Made by a program: the position numbers and the translations under genes. The notes beneath the pieces were generated by a model. The model searched no databases, was not told the DNA's origin, and saw only the letters and a program-made list of their open reading frames with translations. Positions 54,026 through 63,560 of a stretch of 64,000 nt of DNA are shown one piece after another. The stretch is taken from contig OW818647.1 of the NCBI GenBank assembly GCA_942492855.1, positions 3,596,001 to 3,660,000 on the forward strand, given 5' to 3'. The stretch is from G963677485 sp942492855 (lineage in GTDB: Bacteria; Armatimonadota; HRBIN16). Position 1 is the stretch's first letter, and the number at the start of each line of letters is the position of its first letter.

Positions 54026-54829
54026 ATGGTTGTAGAGTCGTCTGTATGTAACCCTTCGCCATTATGCCGAATATGTGGTTATGACGAATCATCATTATGT
54101 ATATCAAAAGCGGAGCATGGCATTTGGGAATGTCGAAGGTGCGGTGCCGTCTTTTCATTTCCAGTTCCCAAATTGAACGAGCTGGCACTGCAATACAACG
54201 ACAGCTACTTCAGTCTCTACCATCAACGCAGATCGTTCAGGATCCGCCGTGGGGATGCTAGACTACGCAAGATTGAAGCGATAACCAAGACGGGAATGCT
54301 ACTAGATATCGGTTGCTCTTTGGGTTATTTCATCGAGGCTGCTACACGAAGGGGATGGAACGCTCAGGGTGTTGAGATATCAGCCTACGCCTCCGAACAG
54401 GCACGAAATAGTGGGTGTCGCGTGACAACAGGTACGCTGGAAGCAGCGAAATTCCCCTCAGACTGCTTTGACTGCATCACAATGTGGGATGTGATTGAGC
54501 ATATACCAGACCCGTATGAGCACCTGATCGAATTGCGTCGTGTGCTCAAACCAGGCGCTCTAGTAGTCATAGGAACACCGAATATCGGCCATGTTATGTT
54601 CCAACTCAAACGATCTAAGTGGCGCCACCTGAAGCCTGCGGAGCACTTGTTCTACTATCGTAAGAGCAGCATAGCTCGACTATTAAACGCTGTCGGTTTC
54701 GAGATTGTTACACCGTTAGCAGCGATAGACAAGTCAATATCCAAGGGGAACAAGAGCTATCTGCTAAGTTGGGTGGCCGATACGGTGCCCATTAACGACG
54801 TGATGACCATCTATGCTACCAAGAAATAG
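54026..54829 (+). CDS. SAM-dependent methyltransferase with zinc finger
   Basis: The protein has 267 residues from ATG 54026 (MVVESSVCNPSP), with GGAGG 11 bases upstream; an ATG at 53930 would add 32 residues. An N-terminal zinc motif (CRICG and CRRCG) is followed by a class I methyltransferase core: LLDIGCSLGYFIEAA (motif I), VEISAYASEQA, and DCITMWDVIEHIPDP (motif IV region). This domain pair is common in sugar- or lipid-modifying methyltransferases (Methyltransf_11/23 type). The substrate cannot be told. The gene is isolated and faces the caspase-like gene. Confidence 0.85.
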   Translation: MVVESSVCNPSPLCRICGYDESSLCISKAEHGIWECRRCGAVFSFPVPKLNELALQYNDSYFSLYHQRRSFRIRRGDARLRKIEAITKTGMLLDIGCSLGYFIEAATRRGWNAQGVEISAYASEQARNSGCRVTTGTLEAAKFPSDCFDCITMWDVIEHIPDPYEHLIELRRVLKPGALVVIGTPNIGHVMFQLKRSKWRHLKPAEHLFYYRKSSIARLLNAVGFEIVTPLAAIDKSISKGNKSYLLSWVADTVPINDVMTIYATKK

Positions 54830-54845
54830 TAAGCGTATTTGTTAA

Positions 54846-54886
54846 AATGTGCCTCTGATGCGTTAAGACGCAAACAGAGGCACATT
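54846..54886. terminator. Bidirectional hairpin between convergent genes
   Basis: AATGTGCCTCTG (54846-54857) and CAGAGGCACATT (54875-54886) pair perfectly over 12 bp. It lies between the converging stops at 54829 and 54905 and can serve both genes. Confidence 0.75.
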
Positions 54887-54904
54887 AAAGGCACATTTCA
54901 GCTT

Positions 54905-56164
54905 TTAGTAGTTCCGTTGCAGTTGGGATGCGACGTATGCAGCCAAATGGTCTGCGGCACGCATAAGGGCATCAGACCTCCGTGTGTCTTCATTACCCAT
55001 GAGAACAATGCTGCCGCCGAACGATTTAGACGTAATCAGCTTCTTCTTGAAGGATGAATCATACACTGTGGCCTTGATAGTGACATCCAGTGTCTCAATA
55101 TCCAAGCCGTCAATATTGCTATTTCTACGGCTCTCTTTGACATCGGATATGAGCACTTTCAACCCCGATGGATTTTTGATGTCTTGAAGTGTAATGTCAT
55201 AAGACAGCAGCTTGTACGCTCGCATCGCATCAATTACAGCAGTTTTAGCTTCGTTGTCTTCATCCATTGGACATGTGACATAGGATGTTTTGATGTAGGA
55301 TGTTACATTTCCTTGCCCAGACGGTTGAATGTAAGATGCATTACCAGCACTTAACATCAGCGAGCCGGCAACACTATTACTAAATACCCATGGGTTTTGA
55401 TTATGACCAGGCTGTGTTCTTCTGTGAGAAGCCAATTGGTCTCCAACATATTCGCTTAGCTCGCTAAGGGATACACCGTTCCTATCTTTGTCTGCAGCTC
55501 CAGAAAGGCCCTGCAATAGATAAAATGAAAACACTCCGTGGTTCTTTTCTGGCCATTCGAAGGAATACTCTCCGGCACTGCAACTTGAGAAGGTCACTGT
55601 CACGCTGGGGCCAGTGTTACGCGGCTCTATGACAAAAGCCTTATTGAAAGTCTCTGCTTGCTGTTGTTGAGCAGTGTCGATGGATTTTGTGGCCAAAGGG
55701 TTCCGGCAGGCGTCTAAAAAAAGCAATACCTCTTTTGCTTTACTACTAGAAAGCATGTCCACAATGGCATCTGCCGAAATCAGCGTAGATGGATCCTTTG
55801 TAGCCTCTGACGGTGCTATGTAGCTCTTCTTATTAACAGTCACTCCATGGCCGGTAAAGAAGAAGATCAACCGATCCCCAGTCTGCGCTTTCGAACACAT
55901 GTTACGCACGCTGTCAAGAATGGAACTGCGTGTGGGAGATTTGCCACTCGTCCCATCGTGCAACAGGATGACGTTTGCCGACTTTAGGCCACCCTGTTCA
56001 GGCGACTTCAAGTAGGCAGCGAAGTCAATGGCGTCATTTGCGGCGCACGTGAGAACTCTGGCGTTCTTATACCCGTTGATCCCCACCACCACTGCATACT
56101 GCTCGCAGTAGGCAGACATCATGAAGGCCATGGCCAGAATTGCCGTGAATAGTAGCTTAATCAT
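54905..56164 (-). CDS. Secreted caspase-like (C14/orthocaspase) protease
   Basis: The protein has 419 residues. A signal peptide (1-20, ending SAYCEQ) precedes a p20-like peptidase C14 domain with the strand YAVVVGINGY, catalytic His106 in FFFTGHGVT, and catalytic Cys153 in LLFLDACRN. The downstream SCSAGEYSFEWPEKNHGVFSFYLLQGLSG block is typical of bacterial caspase homologues. The last 130 residues (after GSLMLSAGN) form a separate domain ending LAAYVASQLQRNY. The N-terminal motifs show that the enzyme is probably exported and active. It is a duplicate of the broken gene next to it. Confidence 0.9.
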   Translation of the reverse strand: MIKLLFTAILAMAFMMSAYCEQYAVVVGINGYKNARVLTCAANDAIDFAAYLKSPEQGGLKSANVILLHDGTSGKSPTRSSILDSVRNMCSKAQTGDRLIFFFTGHGVTVNKKSYIAPSEATKDPSTLISADAIVDMLSSSKAKEVLLFLDACRNPLATKSIDTAQQQQAETFNKAFVIEPRNTGPSVTVTFSSCSAGEYSFEWPEKNHGVFSFYLLQGLSGAADKDRNGVSLSELSEYVGDQLASHRRTQPGHNQNPWVFSNSVAGSLMLSAGNASYIQPSGQGNVTSYIKTSYVTCPMDEDNEAKTAVIDAMRAYKLLSYDITLQDIKNPSGLKVLISDVKESRRNSNIDGLDIETLDVTIKATVYDSSFKKKLITSKSFGGSIVLMGNEDTRRSDALMRAADHLAAYVASQLQRNY

Positions 56165-56257
56165 ATCAATCTCCTTGTATCGCCGTACAAAAAAAGCTCT
56201 GTAGGCTCATCTGTCGTTATGCATTGCTTGTTTGATCTGTCCATGGGTGGAAACTAA

Positions 56258-57120
56258 CTAGTATACCCCTTGTTGGGAATGTGGCTTATAAGCGTAGGTA
56301 CAAGCATGACTTAGCAATAACGATCCTGAAGGGCCATTCATTTCAATCCACGGTGTCTGAATTTGATGAGGATACTCCCTCGCATGTACCTTCACGCTAT
56401 CACTCACGTAGTCAACCAGCTCGTTTAGGGTTACACCGTTGTTGTTTTTGTCAGCACTCCCAGACAGCCCCTGTATCAAGTAATAGGTGAACACACTGTG
56501 GTTTTGTTCTGGCCATTCATAAGAGTATTCGCCCGCACTGCAACCGTAAAATGTCGCAGCAAAAAGCGGAGCTTTGCGGTGTGTTGTTACCACCAACGGA
56601 GGTTCAGTATTATCTCGGGCTTGCTGATCGTTGATATCTGGCTTATTATCTATGGTGTTCCGAGCGACATCAATGAACAGCAGTATCTCCGACGCTTTGC
56701 TATCTGAAAGAACCTGTGATACTTCATTTAGCGGAATCATGCTTGACGTATCTCGCATGCCATCCGCGGGACATAAAAAGTGCGGCCGTTCGAGGTGACT
56801 CCATGGCCTGAAAAGAAGAAGATGATTCGATCACCGGCTTTAGTTCGAGAACAGGTTTTCTTCAGGCTGTCCATGATAGATGCACGAGTGATGGAGTGTT
56901 CTGTCATTTGATCCTGCAGTATCGTCATATTATCAGACTTGACACCGCCCTGTTGAGGTGACTTCAAGCAGGCGGCGAAGTCAATTGCATCACCCGCAGC
57001 ACATGTGAGAGTTCTGGCGTTCTTATACCCGTTAATCCCCACCACCACTGCGTACTGCTCGCAGTAGGCTGACACTGCGCATGCCATGGCCAGAATTGCC
57101 GTGAATAGTAGCTTAATCAT
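56258..57120 (-). pseudogene. Broken caspase-like paralogue
   Basis: The first frame (57120-56737) gives the same signal peptide and p20 start as its neighbour, including the His in FFFSGHG, then runs out of frame after TFYVPRMA. The second frame (from about 56758) resumes the family sequence (MRDTSSMIPLNEVSQVL and on) after a single-base shift near 56765. The catalytic Cys is missing: the LDACRN motif reads IDVARN. The gene therefore looks both frameshifted and catalytically dead. The C-terminal domain of the paralogue is also absent. Confidence 0.85.
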
Positions 57121-57152
57121 TAAAGTCTCCTTAGAGTGTAATCACAGTCCGT

Positions 57153-58136
57153 CTAGTTATCCACACGTGCAATAGGTATTTTGCGCATTTCCACCCGTTT
57201 TGCGGTGAGTGCTTTAGCGGTTTCGGCATCCAAAATGCGGCAGTTGATGACTATGAACTGGCCACGATCAGATATGCTGCCGATGACAACCATATCGCAT
57301 CCGCTGAGCTGCCCGATCTCTTTGACGGTCTTTGGATTGACCGCACCTGTGGCCTGAAACTTAAGCTCGTTCAGTACACTGTCTAGCTGTCCTCGCTCCA
57401 CAAGCTCAAACCCCTCCTCTATCATTGCAGTTGAAAGATCCTCCGCCACACTATCGGCAACCGCCTTCGAACTGATGCCGATGAGTTGAAAAGTCGACAG
57501 CGCGATTTGGCCTTGCTCCATACGGGCTTTCAGACTGCTGTTGGCGTTGACCACTTTACGAAGATACGACGCCAGCGCGTCAATGTCTTTTGGATCCACT
57601 ACAAACGGTGCTTGCGTAGATTGCTGAACAGATACTACACCGTCGATTGGAGGGACTGGCTCTGGCGGGGGCACGCCAGCCTTATTCGTTAACCTGGGTT
57701 CAACTAACCACCACCCGCCTTGGCTTGATTTACAATTAATCCTGACCGTTTTTTTACCAGAAACATCAACGTTATAAGTCATTTGCTTTCGCTCAGATTG
57801 AATTTCGATATTGTCGCAATGTTGACCATCAAGTAGTATGTCTAATGTGATGCCATTACAGTGCGAATCATCTTCGATCCCAGTCTTACACGAGAACGTA
57901 TTATAGCCTTCTGGGATCTCCCACATTATCCACCCAGTGCCATTTCCTGATATTTTTGATCCAGACACTATTTCACCAGCAATGGCGATTCGATCGTTCC
58001 TTTCATAAAATCCATTACGGCTGAAGCTATTAGCTACGGTCAGCATCATACCGGCTTTCGGCTTCTGTGCCATCACAGCTGACTGAAGCAACACCAGGCT
58101 GGCGGCTGCGAAAAGAATGCGTCCCCATGTATTCAT
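57153..58136 (-). CDS. Secreted NPCBM-like/FlgO-like protein, array member 1
   Basis: About 327 residues from ATG 58136 (MNTWGRILFAAASL), GGAGG 5 bases upstream. A signal peptide ends at VMAQ. Residues about 30-145 look like an NPCBM-type carbohydrate-binding fold (GWIMWEIPEGYNTFSC, ITLDILLDG, KTVRINC). A Pro-rich linker follows. The C-terminal 130 residues resemble FlgO/CsgG-like domains (STFQLIGISSKAVADSV, EDLSTAMIEEGFELVERGQL, IGQLSGCDMVVIGSISDRG). It is the first of six tandem paralogues on the minus strand. A periplasmic or outer-membrane role is inferred; the ligand is unknown. Confidence 0.75.
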   Translation of the reverse strand: MNTWGRILFAAASLVLLQSAVMAQKPKAGMMLTVANSFSRNGFYERNDRIAIAGEIVSGSKISGNGTGWIMWEIPEGYNTFSCKTGIEDDSHCNGITLDILLDGQHCDNIEIQSERKQMTYNVDVSGKKTVRINCKSSQGGWWLVEPRLTNKAGVPPPEPVPPIDGVVSVQQSTQAPFVVDPKDIDALASYLRKVVNANSSLKARMEQGQIALSTFQLIGISSKAVADSVAEDLSTAMIEEGFELVERGQLDSVLNELKFQATGAVNPKTVKEIGQLSGCDMVVIGSISDRGQFIVINCRILDAETAKALTAKRVEMRKIPIARVDN

Positions 58137-58202
58137 GATTTCCTCCAAATTCGTAACTATACAAGGTCACTTAAGTCCGTTTGCGCCATGACGGCGTGTT
58201 CA

Positions 58203-59135
58203 CTACCTGTTCAGTGTGGTTTTGCGCATTTCTACCTGGCCGGTTATCAGGCTCTTACCAGTCTGTGTATCAATCATTCGGCAGTTGACAACAAGGAACT
58301 GCCCTCGGTCGGAGATACTTCCCACAACAATCAACTCGCAGCCACTGAGTTGGCCGATCTTCTGTATCGCCTGTGGGTCCATCAACCAGGTGTTTTGAAT
58401 TTGCAGCTCCTTCATCACGTTGTCAAATTGTCCACGTTCGACCATCCGAAAGCCAGCATTTATCATTGATATGTACAGGTCCTCAGTCAAGCCATCAGCA
58501 ACAGATTTGTATCCAATGTCGACCTGCCGAAATGTAGTAATCCCTATCGTGGCTTGATCTACGCGGTACTTTAGAGTGATGTTAGTATCTATCTTTTTCC
58601 TAAATAACTCTGTCAGACTATCAATTAGTATTTTTTGGTCAGGAAACACAGGTGGTTCATCAATAGGTGGCCGGGGTGGCGGAATGAATTGAAGCCGGGG
58701 TTTCATCAATAACAATCCATCACCTGTCGTTTTGCAGTTAATTCGTAGTGTCATATAGTTTGATACGGGCACATCAATCCTCTGTGGCTTTTGTCCGGTC
58801 AAAACTTCATATTTCTTGTAGGGTTCTCCATCTAAAATAAACTGTAGTTCACAGCTGACTTGCTGCGGACCATCAACGATTCCTGCATCGCAGGTAAAAA
58901 TCGTATATCCCCTGGGTATCTTCCACATTATCCAGCCTTTGTCAACACCAGTTAGCCAGTCACTTACAACAACTTCACCTATAGAGATTTTACCCCCATA
59001 GTAGCCGAATCCTTGACTTGTAAAACAATTATTTATACCAAGCATCTTGTCCGCTTTCGGCTTTTGTGCCAACACAGCCGATTGCAACATTACCAGGCTG
59101 GCGGCGGTGAGAAGAATGCATCTCCAATGATTCAT
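58203..59135 (-). CDS. Secreted NPCBM-like/FlgO-like protein, array member 2
   Basis: The protein has 310 residues with the same layout as member 1: signal peptide (MNHWRCILLTAASLVMLQSA), a GWIMWKIPRGYTIFTC segment, a PPRPP linker, and the C-terminal EDLYISMINAGFRMVERGQFDNV and IGQLSGCELIVVGSISDRGQ blocks. The linker is shorter than in other members. GGAGG lies 5 bases before the ATG. The stop-region context (MRKTTLNR) is shared with members 3 and 5. Confidence 0.75.
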   Translation of the reverse strand: MNHWRCILLTAASLVMLQSAVLAQKPKADKMLGINNCFTSQGFGYYGGKISIGEVVVSDWLTGVDKGWIMWKIPRGYTIFTCDAGIVDGPQQVSCELQFILDGEPYKKYEVLTGQKPQRIDVPVSNYMTLRINCKTTGDGLLLMKPRLQFIPPPRPPIDEPPVFPDQKILIDSLTELFRKKIDTNITLKYRVDQATIGITTFRQVDIGYKSVADGLTEDLYISMINAGFRMVERGQFDNVMKELQIQNTWLMDPQAIQKIGQLSGCELIVVGSISDRGQFLVVNCRMIDTQTGKSLITGQVEMRKTTLNR

Positions 59136-59227
59136 GGTGTCCTCCCTAGGGGACTGTGGCTTCCATGCCGTCGACTGTTTATCTGCTCAGTTGGTCGATA
59201 ATATGCTGCCATAGCGTGTATGAAGTA

Positions 59228-60277
59228 TTACCTGTTCAATGTTGTTTTGCGCATCTCGACCTGACCGGCAATCAGGCTCTTGCCGGTTTGTGTTTCCAGC
59301 ATGCGGCAGTTCACAACCAGGAACTGTCCACGGTCAGAGATACTGCCCACTACGATCAAGTCGCAGCCGGCAAGCTGCCCGATCTTTTGGATCGTCCTTG
59401 GATCCATTACTCCGGTGTTTTGTATCTTAAACTCCGTCATGACCTTATCAAGTTGACCGCGTTCCACTAGCCGAAAACCAGCGTCAATCATGGATGTAGA
59501 CAAGTCTTCGGTGACATTCACAGCCACGGATTTAGATCCGATATCTACTAGTAGAAAGGTCGCCAGGGCAATCTGACTTGTGGCTATTCGGTTCTTCAGT
59601 GCGCTGTTGGCCTCAGCTTTTTTCCACAGGATGGACGCTAATCGATCCAGGTCCTTCGGTTCCACCGCGGGCGGGTCGGGAGAGCCTGTGGGAGCGACAT
59701 GCCCGATAGTAGAGCCAGAACCGTTAGGGGCAATACGGGGGCCATCTTGTAACTGATTCTCATTCGGACCCGGTGGGGGAGGTTGAATATACGTGCTTGT
59801 AGTGAGCCGGGGTGCAACAATGTTCCATCCTATGCGGGCTTGCTTGAAATTAACCCGGATGGTTTTAGCACCAGATAGAGGTACTTCAATCTTTTGTGGC
59901 TTCATTCCGGCTGTTATGTTGAATGTGGTAGGGTAAGGTTCGCCGTCGAGGTCAATTGATAATGTGCAGTGTACTGCATTGTTACTACCTTGGTTATCTT
60001 TATCATCTACGCCTACTAAGCAGGTAAACTTATCGTAGCCATCAGGAATTTTCCACATCATCCAGCCAGAATCATATGGCCAATAGCTATTCACTAACCC
60101 ACTACCTACTATGACTCCACAAATGGAGACCTCACCGACATAGTCGTGGTATGAATCGCCATTAAAACAGTTATTAGTAGTTAGTGCATAATCTGCCTTT
60201 GGCTTTTGTGCCATCATAGCTGACTGTAAAATCAGCAGGCTGGCGGCGGCGAGAAGAATGCGTCTCCAAGAATTCAT
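59228..60277 (-). CDS. Secreted NPCBM-like/FlgO-like protein, array member 3
   Basis: The protein has 349 residues: signal peptide (MNSWRRILLAAASLLILQSA), an NPCBM-like part (GWMMWKIPDGYDKFTC), a long Pro/Gly-rich linker (about 165-205), and a FlgO-like C-terminus containing LATFLLVDIGSKSVAVNV and IGQLAGCDLIVVGSISDRG. This C-terminal half is nearly identical to that of member 5. GGAGG precedes the ATG by 5 bases. Confidence 0.75.
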   Translation of the reverse strand: MNSWRRILLAAASLLILQSAMMAQKPKADYALTTNNCFNGDSYHDYVGEVSICGVIVGSGLVNSYWPYDSGWMMWKIPDGYDKFTCLVGVDDKDNQGSNNAVHCTLSIDLDGEPYPTTFNITAGMKPQKIEVPLSGAKTIRVNFKQARIGWNIVAPRLTTSTYIQPPPPGPNENQLQDGPRIAPNGSGSTIGHVAPTGSPDPPAVEPKDLDRLASILWKKAEANSALKNRIATSQIALATFLLVDIGSKSVAVNVTEDLSTSMIDAGFRLVERGQLDKVMTEFKIQNTGVMDPRTIQKIGQLAGCDLIVVGSISDRGQFLVVNCRMLETQTGKSLIAGQVEMRKTTLNR

Positions 60278-60317
60278 AATGTCCTCCTTATCAGAACCGG
60301 ATAGAGGTGATCAGCGG

Positions 60318-61322
60318 TTACCGTGCCAGCATGACCTTGGGCATGTCCTGCTGCTCCGCCGCCAGGCTCTTGGCTGTCGCGGTTTCGAGTAACCGGCAGT
60401 TGATCGAAAGGTACTGACCCTGGTCAGAAACGCTGCCGACCACGATCACGTCGCAACCACTCAACACACCAATTTTCTGTATCGTCTTGGGATCCATGAG
60501 TCCTGTGTTTTGGATTTTCAGCTCGTTCAGTACGTTCTGAAGCTGCCCTCGTTCAATCAGTCGGAAACCCGCCTTTATCATGGATGTAGACAGGTTCTCT
60601 GCGACGTTCTTGGCAACAGAACCGTAGCTGATATCGATCAGGTCAAAGCTCGCTACGGCAATTTGCGCTCGGTCAATACGGGCCTGTAGCGCGGGGTTGT
60701 TCGCTACCGTTTCGCGAATGTTCGCCACTAGCTCATTGATGTCTTTGGCACTTACCGCATACGGTGCCGCGGTGGATGTATTAGCCGTCGGGTAGTTGTT
60801 GACCATGGGAGCTGATGATCCCACAGTGGTGGGAGCGGAGCCAGATGCTGTTGCCAGTAACCTTGGTTCTGCGACGATGGCACGTGACGAGCTTCCTGTG
60901 ATCTCTATCTTTATGGTACTTATACCAACTACAGGTATGCTAATTATTAAAGGACGCTGCTTTGGGAAGACCTCATATGAGCGGTAGAGCTGCCCGTCTA
61001 GGAATACTTGCAGTACATCGCTTGGGTATTTCTGATCTGGGTCGGTATGGCTGTCGTCACATCCAAAAAAAAACTTAAACGTCCGATAACCTTCAGGTAC
61101 ACGCCAGGTTGCCCAAGTAGAGTTATCACCGCCGTTATAATAGTAGTCACCAAACGCCATTCCGCCGACGGAGATTTCGCGATTATCATAGAGCGTTCCG
61201 GAGTGGCCTACTGCTTTTTCGGTCAGCTTAATATCAGGTCTTACAGATGACTGTGCCATCACCGCCGATTGCAGCGTGAGCAGGCTGGCGGCGGCGAGAA
61301 GGAAGCGTGTGCAAGAATTCAT
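60318..61322 (-). CDS. Secreted NPCBM-like/FlgO-like protein, array member 4
   Basis: About 334 residues from ATG 61322 (MNSCTRFLLAAASL), GGAGG 5 bases upstream; a longer frame to 61349 is not needed. Its N-terminal half (SSVRPDIKLTEKAVG, YPSDVLQVFLDGQLYRSYEVFPKQRP) matches member 5 closely. Its C-terminal half (VASFDLIDISYGSVAKNV, IGVLSGCDVIVVGSVSDQG, LLETATAKSLAAEQQDMPK) matches member 6. Confidence 0.75.
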   Translation of the reverse strand: MNSCTRFLLAAASLLTLQSAVMAQSSVRPDIKLTEKAVGHSGTLYDNREISVGGMAFGDYYYNGGDNSTWATWRVPEGYRTFKFFFGCDDSHTDPDQKYPSDVLQVFLDGQLYRSYEVFPKQRPLIISIPVVGISTIKIEITGSSSRAIVAEPRLLATASGSAPTTVGSSAPMVNNYPTANTSTAAPYAVSAKDINELVANIRETVANNPALQARIDRAQIAVASFDLIDISYGSVAKNVAENLSTSMIKAGFRLIERGQLQNVLNELKIQNTGLMDPKTIQKIGVLSGCDVIVVGSVSDQGQYLSINCRLLETATAKSLAAEQQDMPKVMLAR

Positions 61323-61400
61323 GATGTCCTCCATATTCGTACCATACACGGTAGCTCAAGTTTGTTTTTCAGCATAACGCCGATGCTTGTGGTGGTGCCG

Positions 61401-62420
61401 TTACCTGTTCAGTGTGGTTTTACGCATCTCTACCTGTCCTGCGATCAGACTCTTGCCGGTCTCGGTCTCAAGCATGCGGCAGTTAACAACAAGGAACTGC
61501 CCTCGGTCGGAGATACTGCCTACAACGATCAAGTCGCAGCCGCTAAGCTGTCCGATCCTTTGTATCGTCTTTGGGTCCATCAACCCGGTATTTTGTACTT
61601 TCAGCTCCTTCATCACGCTGTCAAGCTGTCCGCGTTCCACCAGCCGAAAACCCGCGTCAATCATGGATGTAGACAGATCTTCGGTGACATTCACAGCCAC
61701 ATCCTTAGATCCAATGCCGACCAGCAGAAACGTAGCGAGAGCAATCTGGCCGCTAGCCACTCTATCCTTCAGTGAGCTGTTCGCATCAGCCTTTTTCCAC
61801 AGGGTGGATGCTAGTCGATCCAGGTCCTTTGGATCCACTGCAGGAGGGGCAGCATCGGATGTATTAGCCGTCTGGTAGTTGTTGACCATGGGAGCTGATG
61901 AGCTCGTGGTGGTGGGAGCAGAGCCAGTCGCAGTTGCCAGTAGCCTGGGTTCTGCGACGATGGCCCGACGCGGCCTGCCTTTCATCTCAACCTTTATCGT
62001 ACTCACACCTGTCACGGGTATACTGATTTTTAGTGGACGCTGCTTAGGGAAAGCCTCATAAGTGCGGTAGAGCTGCCCGTCTAGGAATACTTGCAGCACA
62101 TCGCTTGGGTATTTCTGAATCGGTTCGCTATAACCGTCACTACATCCGAAATAGAATTGAAACGTCCCATAACCACTAGGAACACGCCAGGTTGCCCAGG
62201 CGACCGCCGAATCCGAATGTAAATGGATGCCGTGGTAGAAGAAGTCACCAAACGCCACCCCGCCAACTGAGATATCTTTTTTATCTTCGAACCCCCCGGC
62301 CCATCCTACTGCTTGTTCGGTGAGCTTGATATCTGGCCTTACAGATGACTGTGCCATCACAGCCGACTGTAGAATCAGCAGACTGGCGGCAGCGAGCAGG
62401 AAGCGTGCACAAGAATTCAT
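61401..62420 (-). CDS. Secreted NPCBM-like/FlgO-like protein, array member 5 (mosaic)
   Basis: About 339 residues from ATG 62420 with GGAGG 5 bases upstream. The N-terminal half follows member 4 (SSVRPDIKLTEQAVG, YPSDVLQVFLDGQLYRTYEAFPKQRP, the APTT...APMVNNY linker). The C-terminal half follows member 3 (LATFLLVGIGSKDVAVNV, IGQLSGCDLIVVGSISDRG, LIAGQVEMRKTTLNR). The switch lies in the linker around 61820-61870, so the gene appears to be a recombinant of its neighbours. Confidence 0.75.
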   Translation of the reverse strand: MNSCARFLLAAASLLILQSAVMAQSSVRPDIKLTEQAVGWAGGFEDKKDISVGGVAFGDFFYHGIHLHSDSAVAWATWRVPSGYGTFQFYFGCSDGYSEPIQKYPSDVLQVFLDGQLYRTYEAFPKQRPLKISIPVTGVSTIKVEMKGRPRRAIVAEPRLLATATGSAPTTTSSSAPMVNNYQTANTSDAAPPAVDPKDLDRLASTLWKKADANSSLKDRVASGQIALATFLLVGIGSKDVAVNVTEDLSTSMIDAGFRLVERGQLDSVMKELKVQNTGLMDPKTIQRIGQLSGCDLIVVGSISDRGQFLVVNCRMLETETGKSLIAGQVEMRKTTLNR

Positions 62421-62480
62421 GATCTCCTCCAATTACGAACTAGTTCTCGATCTAGTGACGGATACAACAGTGGTCCGTCT

Positions 62481-63497
62481 TTACCTGTTCAACGTGACTT
62501 TAGGCATCTCCTGCTGTTCGGCTGCCAAACCTTTTGCCGTGGCCGTTTCTAGCAGCCGGCAGTTGATCACGATGTATTGCCCGCGGTCTGATATGCTGCC
62601 CACCATTACCACATCACATCCGCTGAGCACTCCGACTCGCTGAACCGTCCTGGGATCCATGGCACCAGTATTTTGTATTTTGAGCTCCTTGAGCACGGTT
62701 TCTAGCTGCCCGCGCTCTACCAGACGAAACCCAGCCTTTATCATGGCGGTGGACAGGTCCTCCACGACCATCTTTGCTACGGACTTGGAGTTGATGTCGA
62801 TCAGGTCGAAGCTGGCTAAAGCGATTTGAGAGCGGTCGATGCGCGCCTGCAGGGCTGGGTTGCTTTCCACCGTTTTACGGACCTTCTGTGCCAGTTCGTT
62901 CATATCCTTGGAGCTCACAGCGAAAGGTGCGGCGATCATGCTGTTTCCCGATGGGTAGTTGGTCACTAGAGGTGCCTGCGACTCAGGGACGACGGCGGCT
63001 TGCCCGCCCGAACCCGCAGTCAACCGCGGTTCCGCGATGATGCCACGGCTTGGAGCACCTTTCACGGTCATCTTGATTGATCTAACTTCAGATACCGGAA
63101 CATCAACCTTGATGGCACGCTGGTTAGGGAAAACCTCATAGGATCGGTATAAAGTACCGTCAAGGAAAAGCTCAATGGTATCACTTGGGAACTCTTTCCT
63201 ATAATCATAGCTTGATCCGTCGTCGCAGCCAACATAGCACGTAAACCGGTTGTACCCAGGGATCACCCTCCATGTGATGAATCCTTCTTTTGGAGGTGCA
63301 CAGTTAATATTCATGAAATAATCATTAAAGGCCATTCCTCCTGCAGATATATCATAATGAGCTTCCTTGGTGCCGTAATAACTAACTACTTTTTCCATGA
63401 GGTTGATGTCAGCCTTAACCGACGATTGTGCTAGCACTGCCGATTGCAGAATGAACAGGCTGGCGGTGGCGAGCAGGAAGCGTGTGCAAGAATTCAT
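62481..63497 (-). CDS. Secreted NPCBM-like/FlgO-like protein, array member 6
   Basis: About 338 residues from ATG 63497 (MNSCTRFLLATASLFILQ), GGAGG 5 bases upstream. The N-terminal part (GFITWRVIPGYNRFTC, FPSDTIELFLDGTLYRSYEVFPNQR) is diverged from members 4 and 5. The C-terminal part (LASFDLIDINSKSVAK, VGVLSGCDVVMVGSISDRG) matches member 4. The ribosome-binding site and signal peptide region are nearly identical to members 4 and 5 at the DNA level. Confidence 0.75.
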   Translation of the reverse strand: MNSCTRFLLATASLFILQSAVLAQSSVKADINLMEKVVSYYGTKEAHYDISAGGMAFNDYFMNINCAPPKEGFITWRVIPGYNRFTCYVGCDDGSSYDYRKEFPSDTIELFLDGTLYRSYEVFPNQRAIKVDVPVSEVRSIKMTVKGAPSRGIIAEPRLTAGSGGQAAVVPESQAPLVTNYPSGNSMIAAPFAVSSKDMNELAQKVRKTVESNPALQARIDRSQIALASFDLIDINSKSVAKMVVEDLSTAMIKAGFRLVERGQLETVLKELKIQNTGAMDPRTVQRVGVLSGCDVVMVGSISDRGQYIVINCRLLETATAKGLAAEQQEMPKVTLNR

Positions 63498-63560
63498 GAT
63501 CTCCTCCAAATGTGTGTTGTGCTATGGCAAGCCGAGCCGGTTGACTCCCTGCCGGTATGA

